Positions 1-9,501 of a stretch of DNA of 64,000 nt are shown piece after piece (within the stretch, counting starts at the first letter, position 1; every line of letters begins with the position of its first letter). A program made the position numbers and the translations under genes. Source of the stretch: Macrothele yani (taxonomy: Eukaryota > Arthropoda > Arachnida > Araneae > Macrothelidae); NCBI GenBank assembly GCA_039090855.1, contig CM077010.1, positions 42,364,905 through 42,428,904 on the forward strand. Reading direction: 5' to 3'. The notes under the pieces are model-generated. The model was not told where the DNA came from. It saw only the letters and a program-made list of their open reading frames with translations, and made no database searches.

Positions 1-2
1 GC

Positions 3-467
3 AACGTTATGGTTTGGGGAATATTTTCCTGACATGGTTTGGGCCCTTTAATTCGTGTTGATCAACGTCTGACTGGCACATCATATCTAAACATCGTTGC
101 GGACCAAGTGCATCCTGTCATGTGGATGGTTGATCCCAATGGCGATGGCTACTTTCAACAAGATAATGCGTCCTGCCATAGTGCTCGTATTGTACAGGAT
201 TGGTTTCAGGAATATGCCGGTGAGTTTACTTTGCTTAGGTGGCCCCCACAATCTCCAGATCTCAACCCCATTAAGAATTTGTGGGATGAAGTGGAACAAG
301 CCATTAGACAGCTGGATCCACAACCCTGCAATCTCACACTCCTGGAAAGTGCTATTCATCAAGCATGGTCTCAGATTCCACAAACCACCTATCAACATCT
401 CGTGGAGTCCATGCCACGAAGAATCGACGCAGTATTAGAGGCAAAAGGTGGCCCAATGAAGTACTGA
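3..467 (+). pseudogene. Tc1-like transposase, C-terminal part (DD36E-type spacing)
   Basis: Cut by the window edge. Reading frame 3 gives the MVWGIFS region, an in-frame TGA at 30-32 where the family has Trp, then GPLIRV, the second catalytic Asp in FQQDNASCH, and the PPQSPDLNPI block, ending at a TGA (465-467) after GGPMKY. The transposase would cut and join DNA at the element ends. Thirty-six residues separate the Asp from the third catalytic position, but that position is Lys (NPIKNLW) instead of Glu, so this copy should be inactive. A terminal repeat follows directly. The Tc1 assignment is sure; subfamily placement rests only on the spacing. Confidence 0.9.
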
Positions 468-477
468 GGGGTGGTCA

Positions 478-498
478 TAATAAAGTGGCCACTCAGTG
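478..498 (+). repeat. Right terminal inverted repeat of the Tc1-like element
   Basis: Eleven bases after the transposase stop, the sequence ends in GTGGCCACTCAGTG followed by TA, the usual target duplication of this superfamily. The matching left repeat lies outside the window. Confidence 0.65.
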
Positions 499-500
499 TA

Positions 501-840
501 TATCTAAGTGCAATCTACGTAGTCAGACTTGAAAGATAAGTGCTTATGTGCGCAACATTCCTTAAGCACTTTGTAAAAGGAATCTTTGTGTTATGATCGG
601 ACGGCTATGATAGAGGAGCGACTAATTGTATCAGATACATCTTATATCTATGCATGTTATACATCTAGCATACAATTTTATATATATCTCACGTATACTT
701 TATGTACGATGTTATATGCTAGGGGAGATTAGAGAGGTATGATTTATTGAGATGTGAACGATTTCGCATTTGTTGTGATTCAAGTTCTATTGAAACCGCA
801 TGTATACGTTTTCCAACCGTAGGTTGAAGAAACGTATATG
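501..840. other. AT-rich DNA, nothing recognised
   Basis: No ORF with recognisable motifs, no tandem repeat and no tRNA-like boxes were seen. Confidence 0.5.
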
Positions 841-1165
841 CTCCAGCTTTGTCCGTCTGTTTGTCGGCACGATAACTCGCGTAAAAATTGTTCGATTTCG
901 AATAAATTTTAGTATGTGGTAGGAGACAAACTGGGGACGAACCCTATTGAAAATGGACGAAATAGGGTCAAAGGTCAGGACATAGGAGCGGGTATCCATT
1001 CCAACACTTTTATGCCTCATAATGTACGTAAAAATGCTTCGATTGTGACAAAACTTTAGTATTTTGTTTCGGAGGTATACTGAACCAATTCTGTTTAATA
1101 TCGTCAAAATGGGGTCAAAGGTCAGGGCACAGGAGCGAGATTTATTCCACAGCCATTATCTTCAT
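841..1165. repeat. Degenerate ~147-bp tandem repeat, two units
   Basis: Two diverged units share blocks in the same order: CGTAAAAAT-TTCGATT, then TTTTAGTAT or TTTAGTATT, then GGTCAAAGGTCAGG. The last block starts at 966 and 1113, giving a period of about 147 bp. A partial third unit may follow at 1150. No coding signal was seen. The ORF on the minus strand here is not supported by any motif. Confidence 0.55.
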
Positions 1166-1284
1166 AACTTGAGTAATGATTTTCTGATATGTTGGAAAGC
1201 GTATAATAATCAACGCATTGCATGATTTTACTAACTTGTTTTACAGTAGTGTTTTGTCATTAGGAATGTCGGTTGGGGGGGGTG

Positions 1285-1417
1285 AGAGGTTTAACGATTA
1301 CCGTGAGGAACTCTCGCGCCTAATTTAGGGCCACTGGCTCCAGGAAAGGGAGAGATAAAACAAACAAATTCGAATCTATGCCTCACCCCACCTCGGACGA
1401 ATGACCAGAAGCCATCG
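1285..1417 (-). mobile_element. SINE family A, degraded copy
   Basis: Reverse-complement relative of the SINEs at 1647 and 20149. It retains AGGTTTAACGA, the CTAATTTAGGG-CCACTGG block, a weak B box (reverse of TTCGAAT) and TCGGACGAATGACCAGAAGCC. The tRNA-proximal end is lost. It lies just upstream of mariner A and probably destroyed that element's 5' end. Confidence 0.7.
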
Positions 1418-1646
1418 AAAAATTAATTAACGAAAATACATTAGATTTTGTCAAAAGTTTTGCAAAATTTGCAAAGACAGATACTGCAGTTTCAAAGTTA
1501 CATAAAGTCTACGGGGAGGATTGCATGAGCCGTGCACAAATTTATGAGTGGGATAAACGTTTTAAAGAATGGTCATCAAAGTGTTGAGAGTGATGAATGG
1601 ACTGTCTGGGAGGCCCATAACAAGCAAAAGTAAAAACATTGTCTCT

Positions 1647-1886
1647 GCCGCCCCGGTGGCGCTGTGGTCTAAACGGTGGCTTCTGATCATTCGTCCAAGG
1701 TGGGTCAGGGTTCGAATCCCGGTGAGATAAGGATTTTCCGTTTGTCTTACGGCACTGGCACTTTCCCTTGCCTGGAACCAGTGGCCATAAATTAGGGTTA
1801 GGGACGGGCGACTGCTTATAAAAACCATGAAGATCCTCGCGATGGTCGTCAAACCTCCAATAAGAAAAAAACAGAAAAAAAAAATT
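1647..1886 (+). mobile_element. SINE family A, nearly full length
   Basis: Begins GCCGCCCCGGTGGCGC. It has a tRNA-like A box (GTGGCGCTGTGGTCTAA) and B box (GGTTCGAATCCC), so it is presumably transcribed by RNA polymerase III. A body of about 150 bp and an A-rich tail follow. It interrupts mariner A between AACATTGTC and AATGTCGAACC; the bases at the two sides probably derive from the target duplication. Confidence 0.85.
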
Positions 1887-2375
1887 AATGTCGAACCTGT
1901 GCGCACAACTGTGTGGGAAAATCGTCGAATCAGTGTCCGCGAGTTATCTGAAAACTTCAATTTTAGGTTCGGTTCAGTTCAGTCGATTCTTACGGATGAT
2001 TCCTGGAAAGAGTATCCCTTGCTTAAGCGATGGCGTCTGATTCCCTGGTCTAAGCGATGGCTTCTGATCATTCGTCCGAGATGATGGGCCAGGATTTGGA
2101 TCCCGGTGAGACACGGATGTTGTGTTTGTCTTACGGCACTGGCTCTCTCCCTTCCTTGGAACCAGTGGCTCTAAATAAGAGACCGGCGACTGCTTATACA
2201 TCCCATGGAGTTCCTCACGGTGGTCGTTAAAACTCCAATAAAAAGAAACGAAAGAAGAGAACAATGTCGAACCTGTGCTCACAGCTGTGCGGAAAAGTCG
2301 CTGAATCACTATTCGTGAGCTATCTGAAAACTTCAACATTAGTTTCGTTTCAGTTAAGTCCATTCTAACGGACGA
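1667..2375 (+). repeat. ~378-bp tandem duplication of SINE plus mariner segment
   Basis: SINE body plus the next ~120 bp of mariner coding DNA occur twice in tandem. Landmarks: TTCTGATCAT at 1681 and 2062, AATGTCGAACCTG at 1887 and 2263. Offsets are 381 and 376 bp. The shared SINE-to-mariner junction argues for duplication after the SINE inserted. The copies differ at many positions, so the event is old. Confidence 0.8.
2042..2262 (+). mobile_element. SINE family A, second copy within the tandem duplication
   Basis: Same body as the copy at 1647, but the first ~20 bases are missing because the duplication breakpoint falls inside the tRNA-like head. The B box is degraded (GGATTTGGATCCC). It is best read as a by-product of duplication, not as a second insertion. 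Confidence 0.75.
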
Positions 2376-3169
2376 TTTGGGTATGGAACGCCTCTCAGCC
2401 AAATTTGTGACAACATTGCTCTCAGCTAAGCAAAAACAGGCCCCTGTTTCATCTGCAAGTGATTCGCTTGAGTACGTCGAAAACGAAAACATTAAAAAAA
2501 ATATCATAACTGGTGATGAATAGGGGTTTATGGGTATGAACCGGAAACAAAGGCCCAGTCTTTAGAGTGGAAGACCCCAAACTCTCCCAGACCCCCCAAA
2601 AGGCATGACAGAGCTGCAACTGTCCCAAGACGATGCTGGTTGTTTTCTCAATCACGAATGAGATCTATATGGGCAGACAGTCAACAAGAAGTAACTGTCA
2701 GGGTTTGAAGCGTTTCACGGACGCATTTCGTTGCAAAATGCCGGCGTTGCATGAGAAGTACAGCTTCACCGTGACAACGCGCCTGCCCATGCACCACAAA
2801 TTCTGCAGACGTTTCTTCCTGAGCACCGCATTGCACAGGTTCGACAGCCATCCTATTCGCCACATCTCGCTCCCTGTGACATTTTTCTCCTCCCCGAAAT
2901 CAAATAAGACTTGCAAGGAAAAATATTCCAATATACTGAGGAGATACAACAGAATGTGACAAACCAGCTGTTCGCTATTGAAGGTGATGATTTCAAGCAA
3001 ATGCTTCGAGCAGTGGAAACAGCACTAGGCACAGTGTGTGGCTTCGTAAAGGGGTCGCCCAAATGAAAGTGAGACTCCTGTAATAGCGTCCTTGTATAAT
3101 TACCCAGAGCCGTTCATTTGCGCCGGTAGATGGCGTGTCATGTCAGGAAGCACGCTGTTGTCGGCGTCG

Positions 3170-3226
3170 CGTAGTCAACTTGCCTCCACACATGTTGTTT
3201 GCTCGTGCGGAGGCAAGTTGACTACG
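3170..3226. other. Inverted repeat in the mariner B leader
   Basis: Perfect 18-bp arms (3170-3187 and 3209-3226) with a 21-base spacer, 13 bases before the transposase ATG at 3239. It could form a hairpin in the mRNA leader or be a subterminal binding site. Its role is unknown. Confidence 0.8.
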
Positions 3227-3238
3227 TAGGGTCGTGAC

Positions 3239-4282
3239 ATGGATTCGTCCAAACAGCCCCAGCGGGGAGTTATGCAATTTTTGACTACTGAAAATATTAG
3301 TCGTGCGAAAATTTATCATTGTATAAAGGATGTGTATAGGAATGAGCGTCAGTTACGGTGTACAGTGTTCCGCTGGTGTACTGAGCTTCGTAAAGGACGA
3401 GTGAGAAGGGAGGACATGCAGAGACCTGGGCAAACACACGTGGCCATTACCATGGAATCGATTGCTGCTGTGAACAACCTTGTGAAGGAGAATCGCCGAA
3501 TCACCACCCGCAAGCTTCCGGGAACCTTGTCCGTGAGTAAGGGAACTGTTAATGCCATTCGTCATCGCCGATTGGGATACAATGAGGTTTGCGGACAATG
3601 GGTCCCCAAGCACCTCCAGGAGGATTAGAAGACTCGGCGAATGGGTGCTTGCCTGGAGCATCTGCATCGTTACAACGCAGAGGGGGGACAGTTTTTTTTC
3701 TAAGATTGTCGCCTCAGATGAAACTCGGTGCCACCACTTCGAACCGGCTACAAAACGGATGAGTATGGAATGGGGGTATCCCATCTCTCCACGGCCAAAA
3801 AAAGAATTGGTTCAGTATACCTCCGGAGTCCTCCTTCAGAGCCGCAAAGGTGATGCTCACGGTTTTATTCGATGAGAATGGCCCATTGCTGTTGGATGGC
3901 AAGATTCAGACCGTACGGTCAAAGCAACCACATACTGTATTACGTTACACAACCTCAAAAACACCATCAAGCGTAAGCGAACCGGTATATTGTCAAATGC
4001 GGTTATTCTACTGCACGACAACGTGTGTCAACAGTGTGCCAAGTTTTGCTGCAGGGCTTCAGCTCTGAGGTCCTCACCCTTCCCCCTCCCTAAAGCCCTG
4101 ATCTGTTGTCCTGCGACTACCACATCTTTGGGCCACTAAAAAAAGCTTTCCAGGGCCGCCGGTTCGATAATGACGCTGAGGTCCGGGACGCCGTGGAACA
4201 CTGGTTCCACAGCCAACCACGGACTATCTTCACTCAGGGTATCCACAATCTCTTGCCGCGCTGGGACACTTGCTTCAACTGA
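3239..4282 (+). pseudogene. Mariner-family transposase pseudogene (mariner B)
   Basis: Starts at ATG 3239 (MDSSKQPQRG). The N-terminal region (to ~3628) has a helix-turn-helix of the mariner kind, including ENRRITTRKLPGTLSVSKGT. An in-frame TAG at ~3626 and later frameshifts break it. All three catalytic Asp positions are still visible: SDETR (~3716), LLHDN (~4012) and LSCDYHIFGPLKK (~4108). The end reads RWDTCFN followed by TGA (4280-4282); downstream repeat units instead read CLNRQGDYV then TAG, which looks ancestral. It would act on the flanking terminal repeats but is not functional as it stands. Confidence 0.9.
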
Positions 4283-7036
4283 AAATGTGACTATGAGTAG
4301 CGGGTATGTAGCCCATGTATCACCCTTACTTCCTGTATATTTACACATTCCAAACTATAAACCCTGGGACACTTGCTGTAATCGACAATGCGACTATGTG
4401 TAGCGGGTATGTAGCCCATGTATCACTCTTACTTCCTGTATGTTCACATATTCCAACCTATAAACCCTGGGACACTTGCTTGAATCGACAAGGCGACTAT
4501 GTGTAGCGGGTATGTAGCCCATGTATCACTCTTACTTCCTGTATGTTCACATATTTCAACCTATAAACCCTGGGACACTTGCTTGAATCGACAAGGCGAC
4601 TATGTGTAGCGGGTATGTAGCCCATGTATCACTCTTACCTCCTGTATATTTACACATTCCAACCTATAAACCCTAGGACACTTGCTTGAATCGACAAGGC
4701 GACTATGTGTAGCGGGTATGTAGCCTATGTATCACTCTTACTTCCTGTATGTTCACATATTCCAACCTATAAACCCTAGGACACTTGCTTGAATCGACAA
4801 GGCGACTATGTGTAGCGGGTATGTAGCCGATGTATCACTCTTACTTCCTGTATGTTCACATATTCCAACCTATAAACCCTAGGGCACTTGCTTGAATCGA
4901 CAAGGCGACTATGTGTAGCGGGTATGTAGCCTATGTATCACTCTTACTTCCTGTATGTTCACATATTCCAACCTATAAACCCTGGGACACTTGCTTGAAT
5001 CGACATTGCGACTATGTGTAGCGGGTATGTAGCCCATGTATCACTCTTACTTCCTGTATGTTCACATATTCCAACCTATAAACCCTGGGACACTTGCTTG
5101 AATCGACAAGGCGACTATGTGTAGCGGGTATGTAGCCCATGTATCACTCTTACTTCCTGTATGTTCACATATTCCAACCTATAAACCCTAGGACACTTGC
5201 TTGAATCGACAAGGCGACTATGTGTAGCGGGTATGTAGCCCATGTATCACTCTTACTTCCTGTATGTTCACATATTCCAACCTACAAACCCTGGGACACT
5301 TGCTTGAATCGACAAGGCGACTATGTATAGCGGGTATGTAGCCCATGTATCACCCTTACCTCCTGTATATTTACACATTCCAAACTATAAATCCTGGGAC
5401 ACTTGCTTTAATCGACAATGCGACTATGTGTAGCGGGTATGTAGCCCATGTATCACTCTTACTTCCTGTATGTTCACATATTCCAACCTATAAACCCTGG
5501 GACACTTGCTTGAATCGACAAGGCGACTATGTGTAGCGGGTATGTAGCCTATGTATCACTCTTACTTCCTGTATGTTCACATATTCCAACCTATAAACCC
5601 TGGGACACTTGCTTGAATCGACAAGGCGACTATGTGTAGCGGGTATGTAGCCCATGTATCACTATTACTTCCTGTATGTTCACATATTCCAACCTATAAA
5701 CCCTGGGACACTTGCTTGAATCGACAAGGCGACTTTGTGTAGCGGGTATGTAGCCCATGTATCACTCTTACTTCCTGTATGTTCACATATTCCAACCTAT
5801 AAACCCTGGGACACTTGCTGGAATTGACAAGGCGACTATGTATAGCGGGTATGTAGCCCATGTATCACCCTTACCTCCTGTATATTTACACATTCCAAAC
5901 TATAAATCCTGGGACACTTGCTTTAATCGACAATGCGACTATGTGTAGCGGGTATGTAGCCCATGTATCACTCTTACTTCCTGTATGTTCACATATTCCA
6001 ACCTATAAACCCTGGGACACTTGCTTGAATCGACAAGGCGACTATGTGTAGCGGGTATGTAGCCCATGTATCACTCTTACTTCCTGTATGTTTACATATT
6101 CCAACCTATAAACCCTGGGACACTTGCTTGAATCGACAAGGCGACTATGTGTAGCGGGTATGTAGCCCATGTATCACTCTTACTTCCTGTATGTTCACAT
6201 ATTCCAACCTATAAACCCTGGGACACTTGCTTGAATCGACAAGGCGGCTATGTGTAGCGGGTATGTAGCCCATGTATCACTCTTACTTCCTGTATGTTCA
6301 CATACTCCAACCTATAAACCCTAGGACACTTGCTTGAATCGACAAGGCGACTATGTGTAGCGGGTATGTAGCCCATGTATCACTCTTACTTCCTGTATGT
6401 TCACATATTCCAACCTATAAACCCTGGGACACTTGCTTGAATCGACAAGGCGGCTATGTGTAGCGGGTATGTAGCCCATGTATCACTCTTACTTCCTGTA
6501 TGTTCACATACTCCAACCTATAAACCCTAGGACACTTGCTTGAATCGACAAGGCGACTATGTGTAGCGGGTATGTAGCCCATGTATCACTCTTACTTCCT
6601 GTATGTTCACATATTCCAATCTATAAACCCTAGGACACTTGCTTGAATCGACAAGGCGACTATGTGTAGCGGGTATGTAGCCCATGTATCACTCTTACTT
6701 CCTGTATGTTCACATGTTCCAACCTATAAACCCTAGGACACTTGCTTGAATCGACAAGGCGACTATGTGTAGCGGGTATGTAGCCTATGTATCACTCTTA
6801 CTTCCTGTATGTTCACATATTCCGACCTATAAACCCTAGGACACTTGCTTGAATCGACAAGGCGACTATGTGTAGCGGGTATGTAGCCTATGTATCACTC
6901 TTACTTCCTGTATGTTCACATATTCCGACCTATAAACCCTAGGACACTTGCTTGAATCGACAAGGCGACTATGTGTAGCGGGTATGTAGCCCATGTATCA
7001 CTTTTACTTTCTGTATATTTACATATTCCAATCTAT
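4264..7036 (+). repeat. 103-bp satellite array derived from the mariner B 3' end
   Basis: About 27 units. Each begins GGGACACTTGCTTGAATCGA, includes TAGCGGGTATGTAGCC and ends in CCAACCTATAAACCCT. The first unit is the authentic end of the transposase gene plus 3' UTR. The last runs into unique sequence (ACTCTTACGGC) and the terminal repeat. Edge units differ most from the consensus (for example TGTATATTTACACATT), while inner units are nearly identical, as expected from unequal exchange. A variant block recurs at 5345 and 5860 (5 units apart). The short ORFs inside are artefacts of repetition. Confidence 0.95.
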
Positions 7037-7173
7037 AAACTCTTACGGCAAAAAAACGACAGTCTCAGTTTCATTTGGGCGACTCTTATACTTTGAAGGT
7101 GATTTAGTTTCAAATCTGTAAGTTTTGTAATGTTTAATAAATCAAGTCAAAGACTTTTTGATCACACCTTGTA

Positions 7174-8198
7174 TATGAAACTACCAGAATATAACCTCAC
7201 TGACATCAACACAGACATCAGTCTTTTAACCGTGACACTTGTTCGTTGATTAAAAGTATCCCAACAGGTTTTATATCAACGTATAACAACCTAGCCGTAA
7301 CCTCTCGACATCTGTACAACTTAACTATTTCTATAGATTGAATGTAATTATGTCATGTTGCTCTGACTCACTGTCAGTGTTTCCAAATTGTAAAAGCCTT
7401 TAAGCGGAATAACGTGCCGTTCAATTAGAAAAATTTAATCAAGAAGTAAATAAATTACCATAAGAAAACAAACTCCGAAATAAGTATTATTTCTAAAGTA
7501 ATAAGAAAACAAACGGTAAAGTGTGCTAAATAAATAAACCAAACATTTTAAAACGTACGTTTTTTTTTTCTTTTTGGGTACAGAAACGTCAAAATTTACT
7601 CTTCATCTGTAATCTTCAAGCGTTTTGAGATGTTAACCTCTGTTTCTGTGAGATAATTTTCGTGAACAATAACTTTTCTGTGCGTCGAAACGAAGTTTTT
7701 TTTTTAACTATTGATTTGAAAGATTTTATTCTTCAATCCTTTTTACGATAGCGACAAAATATCACATAAAAAAGACATTTGCTTTGGGAATCACCTTCTT
7801 TTACGTTGTGAAATGATGTAAAACTTCATTCGGTACCTAATGCACAACGTAACTCTGAACAAAAACGAATTTACAGGTGTGGAGCACACACGTAATTACA
7901 TGATAGGCAGATATGTAGAGAAAGGACAACAGAACGGAACTGTTATGGCTTCTAGTACCATTTTGTGAGAACATGCCGTGTGCAAAATGATATTTTGATT
8001 GCGTTAACTTACGCGCTTAATGGCTTTTTGATTGAGAGACTTCTCTGATAAACAAGGTGCCGTTCTCTAACCTGAAACGTCCCCCCTACCCCCGTTTTTT
8101 TTTCTTCATGCACACGGTGGCGCAAACATGGCTAAATTTAAATCTTTCGGAAGCAAAACAGAATACCAATACAGAGTTTTGAAGCAGCACGAGTTTTA
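7174..8198. other. AT-rich DNA, nothing recognised
   Basis: Contains poly-T runs and no ORF above background. No element could be identified. Confidence 0.5.
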
Positions 8199-8243
8199 CT
8201 TTCTGTATTGAACTATTCAAACTGAATAGTTCAATACAGAAAG
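8199..8243. repeat. Near-perfect palindrome, 21-bp arms
   Basis: Arms 8199-8219 and 8223-8243 are exact reverse complements separated by AAC. The arm is centred on TGTATTGAACTATTCA. No element boundary was found around it, so it may be an inverted duplication or a stem-loop. Confidence 0.9.
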
Positions 8244-9070
8244 AAAGGTGCCTGTAGAAAGAGCATCAACTGTTAGATATTCTTTCATGCTTAGAAAAAG
8301 ACGTGTTAAAAATCTTCTTTTCAAAATTTAGGTTTCCTTATTTACTCAGAAGATAAGAAATTAATACTTTTTCAAATATTAGTCGTAGGTAAAATCTAGC
8401 AAACTGTAAGTTCACAGGGTCGTACGAGATTACCAAAATAAAATAAATCTAATTATTTTAAAATGCACTTTAACCATTAGGCCATTGACTCCTCTTCACG
8501 AGCACTACCAGATGACCTAAATGAGAGCTGTTGTAATCTATCTACGGTAGCAGCCACAAAAATAGGTAAGCTATCCAGCATGGACTGCACTCCTGTTCCT
8601 TGGTAAATATTTTGGTAAAATGGCATAAGGCATGTGCTGCAACTTACTGTATTTCAACTGCAGACTCATTTCAGTTTCATTCTTGGGCTGATTTTGCCTT
8701 CTCAATTTGTGATAGAAAATATAAAGTACCTGAACCATTTTTTCAGAAGTGTTAGTTCCTTTTGAACAATTTTTACTTCTTCCATAACATTTTTCAAATG
8801 TATGATTTCATGTATTTTGCATAAAACTGGACGTAATTTGTCTCTGTGGAAAACAGCGCGGTACGGTTACACTATTCTAAGAAATTGTGCTTATTTTCAA
8901 GCTGGAGTTCATATCTAACAGAATTTAAATCAGTCATATTCTTTGTAAAACAAAACAAAACAAAACAAAATAACAACAATGAAGCACCCAGATCGAATCA
9001 TTCAATCGAGATGAAAACTGGTATGTGCAATGTGCATGCATTGGAAAGGGACTGATTATAATTCCACAGC
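8244..9070. other. AT-rich DNA with a short (AAAAC)n run
   Basis: No gene seen. A pentanucleotide simple repeat, about five CAAAA units, lies at 8948-8970. Confidence 0.6.
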
Positions 9071-9116
9071 CGACCATTTATTCGGATAAAACAGCTACAC
9101 GAGTGGAACAAGTCCG

Positions 9117-9496
9117 TACGTTGTACCACCATCTCTGGCTCAGATACAATCTGTTACCCGGCGTGAAATACAATTCACGGATACTTTCCTGAGGTATATA
9201 ATGCCAGACGGTGTCAACATTGCGGGCTAGTTCGCCGACATTCCGGGATGGGCGAAGGTGGCGTCCCATCATGTCCCATACATGTTCGATTGGTGACTGG
9301 TCGGATGATCAAGCTGGCAATGGAAGGGTGTCGACATTACGGAGGCAGGCCCGGAAGAACCGTGCGGTGTCTACGGTATTATCTTGTTCAGAATTTGCTC
9401 GCTGATGCTGTGACACGAATGGCAACACAACAGGTCCTCAAATATCGTCGACATACCGTTGGACCGTGAGGGTGGTACGGAGGACTACCAAGGCTG
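9117..9496 (-). pseudogene. Tc1-like transposase, C-terminal fragment
   Basis: On the reverse strand: LTVQRYVDDI, a damaged QDN block (second Asp), TARFFRACLRNVDTLP, a stop, then SPIEHVWDMMGRHLRPSRN (third catalytic Glu) and ELARNVDTVWHYIPQESIREL. The last ~15 residues continue in a shifted frame. The first Asp domain is missing. It abuts the mariner relic at 9502, so two unrelated fossils lie end to end in the same orientation. Confidence 0.85.
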
Positions 9497-9501
9497 TATG
9501 G

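Larger units (their letters stand above)
1437..3048 (+). pseudogene. Mariner-family transposase pseudogene (mariner A)
   Basis: DD34D-type mariner remains in several frames. The N-terminal helix-turn-helix reads FAKTDTAVSKLHKVYGEDC then SRAQIYEWDKRFKE (1470-1575). A SINE follows, then ENRRISVRELSENFN (1917-1960). The first catalytic block is IITGDE at ~2497-2514, followed by a stop. MLVVF (2633) opens the core. Remains of the DNAPAH region (second Asp) and of the YSPDMAPCDFFLF region (third Asp) lie in shifted frames between about 2790 and 2890. Several frameshifts and stops are present. The last codons lie beyond mariner B at 7089-7131. Confidence 0.85.
3049..7088 (+). mobile_element. Mariner element B with an internal satellite array
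   Basis: Bounded by TA at 3047-3048 and 7089-7090. The terminal inverted repeats share GTCGCCCAAATGAAA then TGAGACT: the left one is read directly from ~3054, the right one in reverse up to ~7083. Inside are a hairpin-forming leader, a broken transposase (3239-4282) and ~2.75 kb of a 103-bp tandem repeat that starts in the last transposase codons and ends just before the right terminal repeat. Without the array the element would be about 1.3 kb, normal for mariner. Confidence 0.9.
1437..7173 (+). mobile_element. Mariner element A, composite host of a SINE and of mariner B
   Basis: The host element is recognised from transposase pieces at 1437-1646, 1887-2020, 2263-3048 and 7089-7131, and from a 3' end at about 7173 (TTTTTGATCACACCTTGTA). 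It carries SINE A, a ~378-bp tandem duplication and the complete mariner B. The frame that stops at the TA at 3047 resumes at 7089: the pieces read CVAS before the insertion and YFEGD after it. No matching 5' terminal repeat is visible; a decayed SINE occupies that side. Non-autonomous and long dead. Confidence 0.85.
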
